From Ustilago trichophora (taxonomy: Eukaryota > Basidiomycota > Ustilaginomycetes > Ustilaginales > Ustilaginaceae), in NCBI GenBank assembly GCA_900323505.1, contig OOIN01000003.1, positions 1,426,001 through 1,490,000 on the forward strand: a DNA stretch of 64,000 nt. Direction: 5' to 3'. Both the position numbers and the translations under genes were made by a program. Under the pieces are notes generated by a model. The model made no database searches, had not been told where the DNA came from, and worked only from the letters and a program-made list of their open reading frames with translations. The stretch's first letter is position 1, and each line of letters opens with the position of its first letter. Positions 1 to 9,271 of the stretch are shown piece after piece.

Positions 1-1487
1 GAGTTGTATGCGAATGAGAAAAGGTAAAGGGGAAAAAAGAAGTGCGGATTGACATTGCAACACTCAAACACTCAGCAACGTGGTTAGGTATGAGAGAGAG
101 AGGAAGGGAGGAGAAGCAGATTGGGCAATACAAGGCGCACGACGAGTATGATGGAAAGGAAGCTTGGCTAGCCGATGGTGGTCACCACGTTGGGTCACAC
201 AAAACAAAAAGAATGTTGCTGCCACACATCACACAAAGGCAGCAGAGCAGTCGCGCTTTCTACTCTTTTGGCGCAAATGGAGAAAAAAAAAAAAAACTTC
301 GAAGCAATTTCTGCGCTCTTTGCACAGAGCCTCGACTCGCTTGCATCTACTGTACAATGTGAATGACAATTGATGCACTGCATGGACCCTTTGATGCTAC
401 CCGCTGCTTCTCTGTTTGGAACAATGAAAAAGGCTTGGTCGTGGGATTCCGTTGATGAGTGCTTTTTGCTGGCCATCGATGGACATTCATCCGAATCTCG
501 CCATTTGGTCTGTGGCCGGGGCGCGTGCGCCCTTGCGCTGACAGGCACGGTTCGGGCGTGCCGAGTGCACTAGAGCCCCTTGGCACACCTTTGAAAAATA
601 CATGTTGGCAACGAGCTCGCAAAAGATAAAGACTTCGCTTTATCGCCTCTTCAGTTGACGAAGAGCACAAGGCGGCGTGGGAAGCAGAATAAGGGTGAAC
701 AAAAAAAAAAAAAAAAGCAACCTTAACTTAGCCTTCTATCCCGTCAATGTCTGAGACTAGACCTGTGCAGAGGAATGTGGGGCAGACCATCGCAGCTTCA
801 ACCTGCAAAAGCAGAGAAAAATGGTTACCGCCGCGTCTTTTTACCCCGCAACCTCATCAGTCCTTGGCGCTTTCACATCACCAGCACTCTACACACTTCG
901 ACATCATCGGCACGACCACTGACATCGGATCTCATATCCGGCGACGACAACATCACCATCATAACCTTCTTGGTGAACACCTATTTCTTTTGTCTTGTGG
1001 AAGCCGACAAACATATCATTGATATCAAAAAGTGATGGCGCTGCACCCGTCTTTTTCTTCAAAAGCCGCGGAATTTCTGGCGGTGACCTGTCCACACCAT
1101 TTTGACATGCAGCCAGCAACCTGTGATGTCGGGCTTATAAAGCGGCGGTGCCTCCCAATCACATCTGGTCACGCGCTTTTGTCATCCATCGCGTATCGCC
1201 CACCGCAGCGTATCGACAAGGCGGCAAACCTCGTCCCCCATGCACCTCCTCCAGCAGCTGGCACACTTGACTGCTCCTCTCAGCGGGGTTGCGTTGCAAC
1301 CCACGACGTTCGAACGCCGCTTTTCGATTCCAGAACGCACTTCGACGACTTCGTTGCAAACGTCACTTTTGGTTCCGAGTTGAGCATTTGCAGAGGTAAC
1401 CGATCTGCACATGATCGACAGTATGGAAATAGTCAAAAGATCGACCCTTATGTTAGAGTTCCACAAAGTTGCGTCCTTGACATCCAC
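1..1487. other. Gene-free left edge
   Basis: I see no supportable gene here. Two adenine homopolymers stand out, at about 283-296 (14 nt) and 701-716 (16 nt). The open frame at 1032-1631 on the plus strand runs antisense into the following minus-strand gene and has no recognisable domain. The stretch is probably flanking or regulatory DNA beyond the left gene. Confidence 0.5.
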
Positions 1488-2285
1488 TTAAAGCGACTCG
1501 AACCGCTTCCTCAGCTTCCCGATCCAGCTATCCGACATCTGAATTGGCCCCTCGTAGCCAGTCACCAATCGGTACGATTTGTTCTCTTCGTAGCTCTCCA
1601 CGTTAAGCTCCCCTTCAGTAAACGCCACTGAAGCGATAATGTTCTCGGGCGTTGCGATCCTGCCTGGCATCAGCGGATGCCTCAGATCCGTCAAGTGGGC
1701 CCAACCGCTCTCCCGTGTCGACGCTTCGAATTTTAGCAAGTCGTCATTGGGAACGACCTCGTGTTTGAGTACATCATGCATGATTTTCCATCCGGCAGGG
1801 TTGATGCGTATCCGGTCTGGGTTGGCACGGATGAAATCGGCGGGTTCAGAGTCTTGCGAGGAAGAGGTGTTCGTCGGGAGGACGTAGGCGATCACTGCGT
1901 CTTCCGAGTCGGACGGCTGCGCGAGAAAAGAGATCGCCCAGCCGTCTACAGTGTTGGAAGGCTGATCAGGGCCGCGGGAGATGCTGATCTGAGTTGGGTG
2001 GTAGTAGAGCCCAGTCTGCGGCTCGGGGTCTTTGACGGTTGTTCGGCCAGAGGCGTTGGTAAGTGTGACAGATGAGCTGAAGCTGCGACTACGGCCAGAA
2101 CAGTTGACAGATAGAGTCCTTGAGACACTGTAGCTGACTCTCGAGAGTGGCTGTGCAGTTCGGATTGCCATCGACGAGATGGATCTCGAGACTGATCGGG
2201 TCGTTACGGTTGTGCTTCGAGCAACGACGTTTCGGAGAGATCCCGAAGCCGAAGCAACTCCCCTTAGTGTGAGTGTGGCGACCAT
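1488..2285 (-). CDS. Unknown protein with mitochondrial-type N-terminus
   Basis: I do not recognise this 265-residue protein. The frame stays open upstream to an ATG at 2573, but I prefer the ATG at 2285. From there the N-terminus begins MVATLTLRGV and continues for about 75 residues rich in Ser, Arg and Thr and poor in acidic residues, which fits a mitochondrial presequence. The 96 upstream residues look like translated 5' leader. The mature part contains the stretches GWAISFLAQP, IRINPAGWKIMHDVL and SGWAHLTDLRHPLMPGR, and ends in basic KLRKRFESL. No membrane segment or catalytic motif is visible. It is tail-to-nothing on the left and shares its upstream side with the end of the GPI-protein gene. 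Mitochondrial location is inference. Confidence 0.7.
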   Translation of the reverse strand: MVATLTLRGVASASGSLRNVVARSTTVTTRSVSRSISSMAIRTAQPLSRVSYSVSRTLSVNCSGRSRSFSSSVTLTNASGRTTVKDPEPQTGLYYHPTQISISRGPDQPSNTVDGWAISFLAQPSDSEDAVIAYVLPTNTSSSQDSEPADFIRANPDRIRINPAGWKIMHDVLKHEVVPNDDLLKFEASTRESGWAHLTDLRHPLMPGRIATPENIIASVAFTEGELNVESYEENKSYRLVTGYEGPIQMSDSWIGKLRKRFESL

Positions 2286-2775
2286 TCTGGCTGTGCTGAG
2301 CTGTTGAATGCTTTCGAAACCGACCTTTGCCCGTTCGTCGTCGGGTTGGAGAAGTGATCGGGACAACAGACGGCTAGAAGGTTGTTGTCGAAGATGCGTC
2401 AGAAGATATGGAGGAAGTGTTGGCAATTTTTGTGGAGGCTTTGAAATCACTTTTTCTAGCAGCTCATCACACACAAACACACGTCTCCGAGATCCGAGGC
2501 ATGTCCCGACAAACACCAACACCAAGCCGCCCGCATCTCTGTACATTCGCTCAAACAGCTTGTCCTCGGGCACATCAAACCTTCACAGTACAGACCGACA
2601 CCGGCTTTGATGAAACAAGGAACACACATGAGAACCCATGATCGGTAGTAAAGGTATCTTGAATTTAGGTTGTAGATCATGCATGGTGCCCATATGGTCG
2701 TCTGCCCTCGTCATCGTGGGAGCAGACAACTTATGGTCGTCATATGTATATTGTCGTAATAGCAGATGGGACTGA

Positions 2776-3458
2776 TCACAAAGCGAAGGCACCAGCAAAC
2801 ACAGCAACCAAGCTGCAAGCGACCATACCGGCGACGTATCCAGGCACATGAGCCGCCGAGCCCATCGCCGAGTTCGGAGCTTTGGAGCTCGTTGCCGATG
2901 CACCGGCTGCCGATCCACTGTTACTAACACCGTTACCCTTACCGCTGTTGGACCCTACGTTGCCCTGGCCGTTGTTCTGGCCGCTACCCGTAGCAGTGGC
3001 AGTGAGGGAACCGAGAATAGCGCCAAGGTCCGAGTTGCTAGCACCGCCGTTGTTGACAATCGACGAGGCGAGCGAGAGGTACGAGTAGGCTTCACTGCGC
3101 TGGGAAGCCAAGTAGGACGACATGTCGGGGCCTAGAGACATGCTGTCCAGGCCACCGAATTGCGAGTTGATGTAGGCCGAAAGGGAGGAGATGGCTGCTC
3201 CGTTGGTGTACTGCGAGAGATTGTAAGGGTCGAAGGCTACCGGCACAGGAACAAGGAGGCGAGAGCGTTAGTTGCCAATGCCGACGACGATATGGAAAAG
3301 CTGAATGCTACTGGTCACAGCGTATCCGAGAATGCGCGACGTGTATACTTACTGCTCTGCCTCTTCTCAACGCGAGGAGCGGGAGTAGGCTGGACGTTGG
3401 CCTGAACAGCCACGACGGCCACCAGCATGGCCAAAAGCATCGATGCAAAAACCTTCAT
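2776..3458 (-). CDS. Small secreted GPI-anchored protein (2 exons)
   Basis: Two exons on the minus strand, 3458-3353 and 3236-2776, join across a 115-nt intron. The donor is GTAAGTAT, the branch-like element is ACTAAC, the acceptor is GTAG, and the reading phase matches. The product is 188 residues. It starts with a classic signal peptide (MKVFASMLLAMLVAVVAVQA), followed by a short proline-rich stretch and an EKR dibasic site that a Kex2-type protease could cut. The centre is small-residue rich (Ser, Gly, Asn, Ala). The last about 20 residues are hydrophobic (VAGMVACSLVAVFAGAFAL), as in a GPI-anchor attachment signal. It is probably a cell-wall or plasma-membrane surface protein. No enzymatic domain is recognisable, and the family name is unknown to me. 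Confidence 0.8.
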
Positions 3459-3559
3459 TATGATGAGACTTGTTTCTAGGGTGGAGAAAGGTAGGTGATG
3501 GTGAGGGATCAACAGATGGCAAAGGGATGACTTTGCTGCGCCCGCGGTGGCTGCTGAGA

Positions 3560-3567
3560 TATATATT
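3560..3567 (-). promoter_or_regulatory. TATA-box candidate for the GPI-protein gene
   Basis: On the minus strand the sequence reads AAATATATATCTC, about 100 bp upstream of the ATG at 3458. Position and sequence fit a TATA element. No transcription start is known. Confidence 0.4.
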
Positions 3568-5016
3568 TCGTCCACATTTGAGAGGCATGCATACAGCCTT
3601 TTGAGCTTGAGGAGCGCTTAGCAGGGGAGGACGAGGTAGACAACTTTACCTCGACTGGCGCAGGCGCAGGTGCAAAGCTGCAGAGCCTGAGTCTCAAACC
3701 TTTGTGGGAGTTCTCGTTGTTTTGAAATATCAGAACGCAATGATAAGAAATTTGAAATATCATAGAAAACTGAAACCCCTTAACTGGTTGTTCTCCGTGC
3801 ATCCACAAAATGACGGGAGACGCGGGGGTTACGACTGGTGAGGCACGGGAAGGGAAAGCCTCGCTTGTGTGGGCTGTTCTTTTGTTCTGCGCAAAATGAA
3901 TTCCGCTCTCTCTTCTGCCACCACCAACCGGATGGGCGCTAGGCATGAATGAAAAGCCTTGTTGTCGAGACAGTCGCTCTGTGCTAAACTGGATCTGTAC
4001 CTGAGATGTTGCTCTTGAACTTAGCTTGACAGCACTAGAGGAGCGCATATGCAGTACCAAAACGCGTAGCGTGTACTGTACCCTTTGTGATATGTCTCTT
4101 CCACCTGACCCGTCCAAGCTCAACCTAAAATTTTGTATGAGAAATGTACCTTTTTCCCACTCCGCTACCATTCTACTCATTCAATCGAGTCCACGGTCGG
4201 ATGTGCTACACGCTGGTTGTCGTCAACGGCGGCGGCTCGGATGGGCAAAGCGAAGAAAGAGACCCTTCATGCTCAGATCGCTAGTGCAAGGGTGGCTCTC
4301 TCGTCTGCCCACGTATGGCGTGAGCGTGGGGGATGGTGATAGAGGCACAGTAATGAAGCTCGCTTGGTACAGAAAGTGCAACGCTGCTTTCCGTTCCTGG
4401 CAACTCATTGGGGGGCCGCAAATGTGTGAGTGTGGTTGTGTATGTTAGTCTCAAGAAACGCCAAGCCTAGGCAATGCACCATTGTACCTCAGTCAATTCT
4501 GAAAAGAGATGATCGCCTTCCATTCCAGGATACTCTGTAGCTTTGCCTCATCCACAACCGAGGCAGCTGCTTCCCGAACCGTGGGAAACCTTTCTTCATC
4601 GGGGGCATCAGGAACAGACATCTCCATCGATCCCTTACAGTCCGGTGGCCGTCATCTTTGACGTGCAACAATAGAAAATCAAGCACGATGTCGTCGTGAA
4701 GCTTTTATGCTTGTCTGCGCCACGGACGATCCGAATCACACTGCTTAAGCGACCGGTCTAAGCCACCTCCCACACGACGCAGACTATGCTTCGCTTGCCA
4801 GACTTCGCTTCTGGAAGCAGCTTGATAACTATGCGAGCCGTATCCCGAATCGTCGACGCTGCTCCGAGAAGAGTGACGATCAGTAGAAAGCTGTTTGCTA
4901 TTTCCGGCGGAAGTTCAGAGCTCATCTGAACGATCTGATGGCAGCTGTCGATCTCAAAAACCATGTTGGAATAAAGAAAACAGTACTTCATAAATGGTCC
5001 CACGAACTAGGATAAC
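3568..5016. other. Intergenic stretch left of the 5S gene
   Basis: No intact gene is supportable here. A 223-codon open frame on the minus strand (3509-4180) overlaps the promoter of the GPI-protein gene and has no domain signal. Fragmentary protein-like translations occur at 4489-5003 and are listed separately. Confidence 0.4.
4489..5003 (-). pseudogene. Possible decayed coding remnant beside the 5S gene
   Basis: Three short minus-strand reading segments lie in order but in different frames. The first (5003-4758) contains SSELPPEIANSFLLIVTLLG and ends at a stop. The second (about 4700-4630) contains HDDIVLDFLLLHVKDDGHR. The third (about 4625-4490) reads MSVPDAPDEERFPTVREAAA and continues to LEWKAIISFQN. 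Amino-acid composition is protein-like, but no GT-AG introns reconcile the frames convincingly. It could be a broken gene or chance; I do not recognise any family. Confidence 0.2.
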
Positions 5017-5134
5017 ATCTGCGGCCATAGAACCTTGAAAGCACCGCATCCCGTCCGATCTGCGAAGTTAAGCAAGGTATCGCCTAGTCAGTACTGCGGT
5101 GGGGGACCACGCGGGAATCCTAGGTGCTGCAGTT
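5017..5134 (+). rRNA. 5S ribosomal RNA
   Basis: A 118-nt stretch matches the fungal 5S rRNA pattern throughout. The 5' end AUCUGCGGCCAUAG pairs with the 3' end GGUGCUGCAGUU to form helix I, with one mismatch near the terminus. Between them lie the hallmark stretches GAAAGCACCGCAUCCCGUCC, CUGCGAAGUUAAGCA (box A region), CAGUACUGCGGUGGGGGACC and ACGCGGGAAUCC (box C region). A T-rich tract follows immediately. This is a solitary 5S gene set between protein genes, as in fungi with dispersed 5S genes, not in an rDNA repeat. Ends are estimated from helix I pairing. Confidence 0.93.
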
Positions 5135-5144
5135 CTTCCTTTCC

Positions 5145-5166
5145 TTTTTTTCTTTTCACTTTTTTT
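5145..5166 (+). terminator. RNA polymerase III T-tract terminator
   Basis: Runs of seven thymines (5145-5151 and 5160-5166), separated by TCTTTTCAC, begin about 10 nt after the 5S 3' end. This is the usual Pol III stop signal. Confidence 0.7.
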
Positions 5167-5470
5167 CTGGTCGGTTTCGACATGTTAGGCCTTCTGCTGA
5201 CGTCTCCGCTGCCTCTTCTCTTCCTGTAGGTTGAGCCTAACTCGGAGCGACAGCTCGCATAGCATCTCTGTTGCCTTACAGGTGCAGTAGGTCTTCTCAC
5301 AAACTGTTCGTAGCCAGGCTGTTCCAAACTTTTAGGCGGCTTTTTGGATGCGATCATTAACATTGTATTGTCTGCTGACATAGCTTATAGAATCGTCTAA
5401 ACAGGTCGAGTGAGCCCTACATCGAATCGGCGAACATACGAAGCTTAAGTTCTATCAGTTGCTTGGCGCT

Positions 5471-6082
5471 TTAGAGCTTGAGGTAGCCCTTGTTGATGAG
5501 GTATTCGGTGATGATGCGGACAGCGTCCTCGATCGAGGTCTTGTCGGCGTCGATGTGGATTTCTGGGTTCTCGGGCTTCTCGTATGGTGCCGAGATACCG
5601 GTGAACTCCTTGATCTCACCGGCCTTGGCCTTCTTGTACAGACCTTTGGGATCTCTGCTCTCGCAAGTCTCGATGCTTGCGTCGACGAATACCTCGACGA
5701 AGGGCAACTTGGGAACGTGAGCGTCGTGGAGCTTCCTTGCGATCTCACGGTCAGCCTTGTAGGGCGAGATGAACGAGGTGATGGTGATGGTGGTGGAGGA
5801 GGCGAAGAGGAGGGAGACCTCCGAGATTCGGCGAATGTTCTCCTCGCGGTCCTTGGGGGAGAATCCGAGGTCCTTGTTCAGGCCAAATCGGATGTTGTCA
5901 CCGTCAAGACGGTAGGCAGACTTCTTGAGCGAGAGAAGGTGCTGCTCGAGAGCGGTAGCGATGGTAGACTTGCCCGAAGCCGAGAGACCGGTGAGCCAAA
6001 TGGTAAGACCCTGCTGAGAAAGAAGGTCGGCTCGCTCCTCGTACGAAACGTGGCCAGGGTGGAAGGTGATGTTGGTAGCCAT
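5471..6082 (-). CDS. MET14: Adenylyl-sulfate (APS) kinase
   Basis: This 203-residue protein phosphorylates adenosine 5'-phosphosulfate to PAPS, the second activation step of cytosolic sulfate assimilation. The Walker A motif GLSASGKST is at residues 32-40. The APS-binding segment [12 protein letters not shown] is at about 58-69, with [14 protein letters not shown] at about 103-116. The flexible lid region [18 protein letters not shown] is at about 143-160, followed by [12 protein letters not shown]. Length and all motifs match stand-alone fungal APS kinases, with no sulfurylase domain fused. The ATG at 6082 is the only sensible start and gives the family-typical N-terminus [10 protein letters not shown]. 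The gene appears intact. Confidence 0.96.
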   Translation of the reverse strand: MATNITFHPGHVSYEERADLLSQQGLTIWLTGLSASGKSTIATALEQHLLSLKKSAYRLDGDNIRFGLNKDLGFSPKDREENIRRISEVSLLFASSTTITITSFISPYKADREIARKLHDAHVPKLPFVEVFVDASIETCESRDPKGLYKKAKAGEIKEFTGISAPYEKPENPEIHIDADKTSIEDAVRIITEYLINKGYLKL

Positions 6083-6733
6083 CTTGTCGAACAGTGCCTC
6101 TATACTACTCGTGTAGAAATATGGAAAATGGTGGATGGAGGTTAGACGAGACCTTGTTGTACACGAAAAGGTATTGTTGAGTGTCTACTTCTTCCCGACG
6201 ATTGCGCCGAGAAGAAATTGCGAATTGGGCGGCATTCGGATAGATGGATTTCGATGACTTTCTTCTCAAACAGACCCTAATACGGCTGTGTGCCCGTACG
6301 GTGGTGCAGCAGCGAGCGCTTTCAATCCAGTCGTGTGGACTCGATCGTCATCGACAGATTATCGGCTGCCTGGCAATTCAACAGCCAATCCAAAGTCTTG
6401 TTCACAAAAACTTGCTGAACGACCCTGCAGATCCGAATGGCGCCATCGTTTGCTCCGAGATTGCCTTCCCGAGGCTAATCTCGACGGGGTGCTGTTTGTT
6501 CGACGAGAGGATCTGACATGGTAAATCAGAAAGTGCGGAAGATGGCTCGTAAATGCGCAGATCGGCTTTACGCCTCCACACTTCCCCGCACAGCGCTTCA
6601 ACCAACAAGCTCGTAGCAGCAGCGAGATGGTCACGACTGGCATCAATCCTCCTCTTGACCAACACATATACTCGCAAGTATACAAACAGCCAAAGCCTGA
6701 CTTCGATCGACGCTAAGTACAATCCTGGAGAAG
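6083..6733. other. Divergent promoter region
   Basis: This 650-bp stretch lies between the APS kinase start (minus) and the HTD2-like gene start (plus). It contains no open frame with coding character; it probably carries both promoters. Confidence 0.5.
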
Positions 6734-8005
6734 ATGTTGCGTATCATTCATACACAGCGCCTGGTGCGCGCAACAAACCTCACAGCCGCACCTTTCAAGG
6801 TAGCGACACGGACCGCATGGTCTCGCAACATTACATCAACACAAGCATTGACTCAACAGCAGTCATCCACAGCATCGAGTCTAGACGAATGGACACATAC
6901 GATTCAAGCCCATACGACGACCATGCATGATACAGCGGACCTGAACAAAGCACGTCAACTCCTCCTCGTCCTACCCAATCTCTCCACCGCTTCCTCGAGC
7001 GTCACTTCATCTCGCAGACTGCTCGACAAGCACACTGGTGAAGAAGCACTTGCCGCCAAGCCTGGATCATCCATGCCGCTCGGCTCTGAATTGGTCCTCT
7101 TCAATCCGCTACTTAGCGAAACTACACTCGGCACGGACGGGACAGAGAGAACCTTTGGCCCTCCTGGAGGTCTCGATCAGCGCATGTGGGCCAGCGGCTC
7201 TTTCGAGTTTGAGCAAGGTAAACAACTCAAGATCGGCCAAGAAATTCAATGTGAAGTGGCTGTCGAGAGTGTTCAGCCAAAAGAGGGCGCAAAGACCGGC
7301 ATGATGGTGCTTGTAACCCGAAAGCTGAGCTATACGAGTCCCGATGGGTTGGTGATGACAGAAAGGAGATGCCACGTCTATAGAAAGCAAAGACCTGCTG
7401 ATCAGCGCAAGTATGTGCCACCACCAGCGGGAAAGGCACCAAGCGTCTCAGATGGTAAGTGCAGGTGACGCTGGATTGTGGCCTTAACGTGTGACAATCA
7501 AGCTGATGATGATTTCGTTTGATGCGCGGGCCGACGTAGTCGAAGAGAAGCACTCTGACTTTGGCTTTGACTACTACGCTACTCGGGCGGCGCTTTTCCG
7601 CTACTCTGCTGCGACCTTCAATGCTCACCGGATCCATCTTGACCCCGAGTACTGTCGTAACGAAGAAGGCCATCCAGGTACGTACAGCGTTCCTCGCGAG
7701 AATCACACCCTCTGCCAAACTTGATGCTGACTCTCAAAGTATGATCCTGCCTCGGCCACCCTACAGACTGCCTGGTGCACGGTCCGTTGACAGCGACGCT
7801 ATTGCTCAACCTGATGGCTTCTGCAGCCCAAGAGGCTTCTGGTCAGGTGAACAAGTTTGAGTATCGGGCCACTTCTCCGCTGACCGTCGAGCAGAAGATT
7901 CGTCTGCGAGGCGCGTGGGAAGATAGCGACAAGAAAAAGGCGTCATTGTGGGCACTCAACGAGGCCGGTACTGTCTGCATGACGGCCAAAGCTACACTTT
8001 TCTGA
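6734..8005 (+). CDS. HTD2: Mitochondrial 3-hydroxyacyl-thioester dehydratase (HTD2-type hot-dog)
   Basis: Three exons, 6734-7454, 7540-7677 and 7767-8005, are joined by introns of 85 and 89 nt (donors GTAAGT and GTACGT, acceptors GTAG and ACAG). Phases agree and give 365 residues. The N-terminus (MLRIIHTQRLVRATNLTAAP) is basic and hydrophobic, as in mitochondrial presequences. The family signature GPPGGLDQRMWASGSFEF lies at 142-159, RRCHVYR at about 211-217, the hydratase-like active-site segment RYSAATFNAHRIHLD at about 261-275, and LVHGPLTATLLL after it. This matches the MaoC/FAS1-dehydratase-like family that includes yeast Htd2, which performs the dehydration step of mitochondrial type II fatty-acid synthesis. 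The role is inferred from family resemblance. Confidence 0.85.
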
Positions 8006-8125
8006 CCGAGATACACAATATGCAAGACATAATATCAAATCCTGGCATTAGAAATCTACAGTGTACAATAAATATAAGAAGTGCTAGGAGAGATCAAAGT
8101 CTGTCTGATCGCAGCTGAAGAAAGA

Positions 8126-8806
8126 TCAGATCTTGGCGTCATCCTTGTCAAAGTTGATCGAGACGCTGTTGACACAGTGCCTCTCGTTGGTGGGAGTGTT
8201 GAAGCCCTCTCCCTTAAAAACGTGACCTAGGTGACCACCGCAGTTCTTGCAGGTGATCTCGATGCGCTCCATGCCCCAGCTCCTATCCGAGTGTCTGTCG
8301 ATGGCGCCCGGGATAGCGTCAAAGAAGGCAGGCCAACCACAGCCCGAGTCGAACTTTGTGGTAGCTTTGTAGAGGGGCGAATCGCATCCTGCGCAGGTGT
8401 AGACGCCGTCCTTGGGATAGTGCTTGTTGTACTTGCCCGTGCCTGCCATTTCGGTGCCCTTCTCACGGAGGATGCGGAACTGTTCGGCGTTGAGCTTGGT
8501 GCGCCATTCGGCGTTGGACATGCCCTTGGGGAAGGACTCGGGGGCTGCTTGTGAGGATGCTGTGGATCCCATTTTGAACGAAGGTGCTGGTGAAGAAGAG
8601 AAGAAACGAGGTGAGAAGAGGGAAGAGGTGTTGAAGATGGCAGGAGCGCTAGAGACGGTCCTGAGGGCAGTGGTGGGGTTGAGGTAGCCAGAGGAGAAAG
8701 CGGCGACAGAGGCGACTACAGCACCTGTGCTGAGAAGTGTTTTGCGGGTCGGGGTGATCGTGTTGAGTAGTGCTATGGATCGATGGCCAGAGCGAGCTAG
8801 TGCCAT
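8126..8806 (-). CDS. MXR2: Peptide methionine-R-sulfoxide reductase (MsrB)
   Basis: This 226-residue protein reduces the R epimer of methionine sulfoxide in proteins. The catalytic domain spans about residues 92-222. Zinc-binding cysteine pairs are CAGC (138 and 141) and CKNC (186 and 189). The substrate-side segment is DSGCGWPAFF, and the catalytic cysteine is C211 in RHCVNS. The first about 78 residues are Ser/Thr/Arg-rich with little acid and look like a mitochondrial presequence. An internal ATG at residue 79 (MGSTASSQAAP) would give a cytosolic form of family-typical length. The gene converges on the HTD2-like gene, with about 120 bp between stops. Intact. Confidence 0.95.
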   Translation of the reverse strand: MALARSGHRSIALLNTITPTRKTLLSTGAVVASVAAFSSGYLNPTTALRTVSSAPAIFNTSSLFSPRFFSSSPAPSFKMGSTASSQAAPESFPKGMSNAEWRTKLNAEQFRILREKGTEMAGTGKYNKHYPKDGVYTCAGCDSPLYKATTKFDSGCGWPAFFDAIPGAIDRHSDRSWGMERIEITCKNCGGHLGHVFKGEGFNTPTNERHCVNSVSINFDKDDAKI

Positions 8807-9271
8807 CAGATGAGAGATACGTTGTGAGTAACGAGACAGAAGTTGGATTGATGGTAGTTGGACGAGGAGAAGAGATGTCGTGTGTGACTGAGCTTAATGT
8901 TGAATGCGCCACCTGCAGATGCTTAGCATCAGCAGCAAGCAGCATCGAAGCTCTTCAGAAGGCGGCACAGACCAAACGCCGAATGCCGTGGTCCACGAAA
9001 TTTCCACGGTCAAGCCTCCACAAAATCAAAATCCCAGGTTTGTTGCTACTTACCAGTCTGACATCTTTGTTCGAATTTTTAGCAGCAGCGTCACGCACCA
9101 AAGACGCGTCTAACGCGTAAAGTGCAAAGCTGCGCATCTTCTTTTTGGCGTCTGTCAGGATCAGCTTGGGGTTTCAGTGGCGAAGCATGGCTTGTCTTCC
9201 TCTCTAAGCTCCTCTCTATCTTGATCTTTATATATGCGGTGTCCCGTCATCAGCATCGTGCCGCTGAGGTA
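8807..9271. other. Divergent promoter between MsrB and the WD40 gene
   Basis: The stretch contains no supportable gene. A TATATATG element near 9227-9234 lies just before the preferred start of the WD40 gene. Confidence 0.4.

Noticed and set aside
1032..1631. 199-codon plus-strand frame
   Set aside because: Overlaps the mitochondrial-like minus-strand gene antisense, has no domain signal, and lacks a promoter or start context of note.
3509..4180. 223-codon minus-strand frame
   Set aside because: Runs over the TATA region of the GPI-protein gene; composition unlike neighbouring genes; no motif.
5459..6145. 228-codon plus-strand frame
   Set aside because: Exact antisense shadow of the APS kinase gene; its Val/Leu/Gly-rich translation is typical of antisense to biased codons.
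9122..9271. 50-codon N-terminal extension of the Cdt2-like gene
   Set aside because: Contains a TATA-like element and a hydrophobic run unlike the family; the ATG at 9272 gives a better start.
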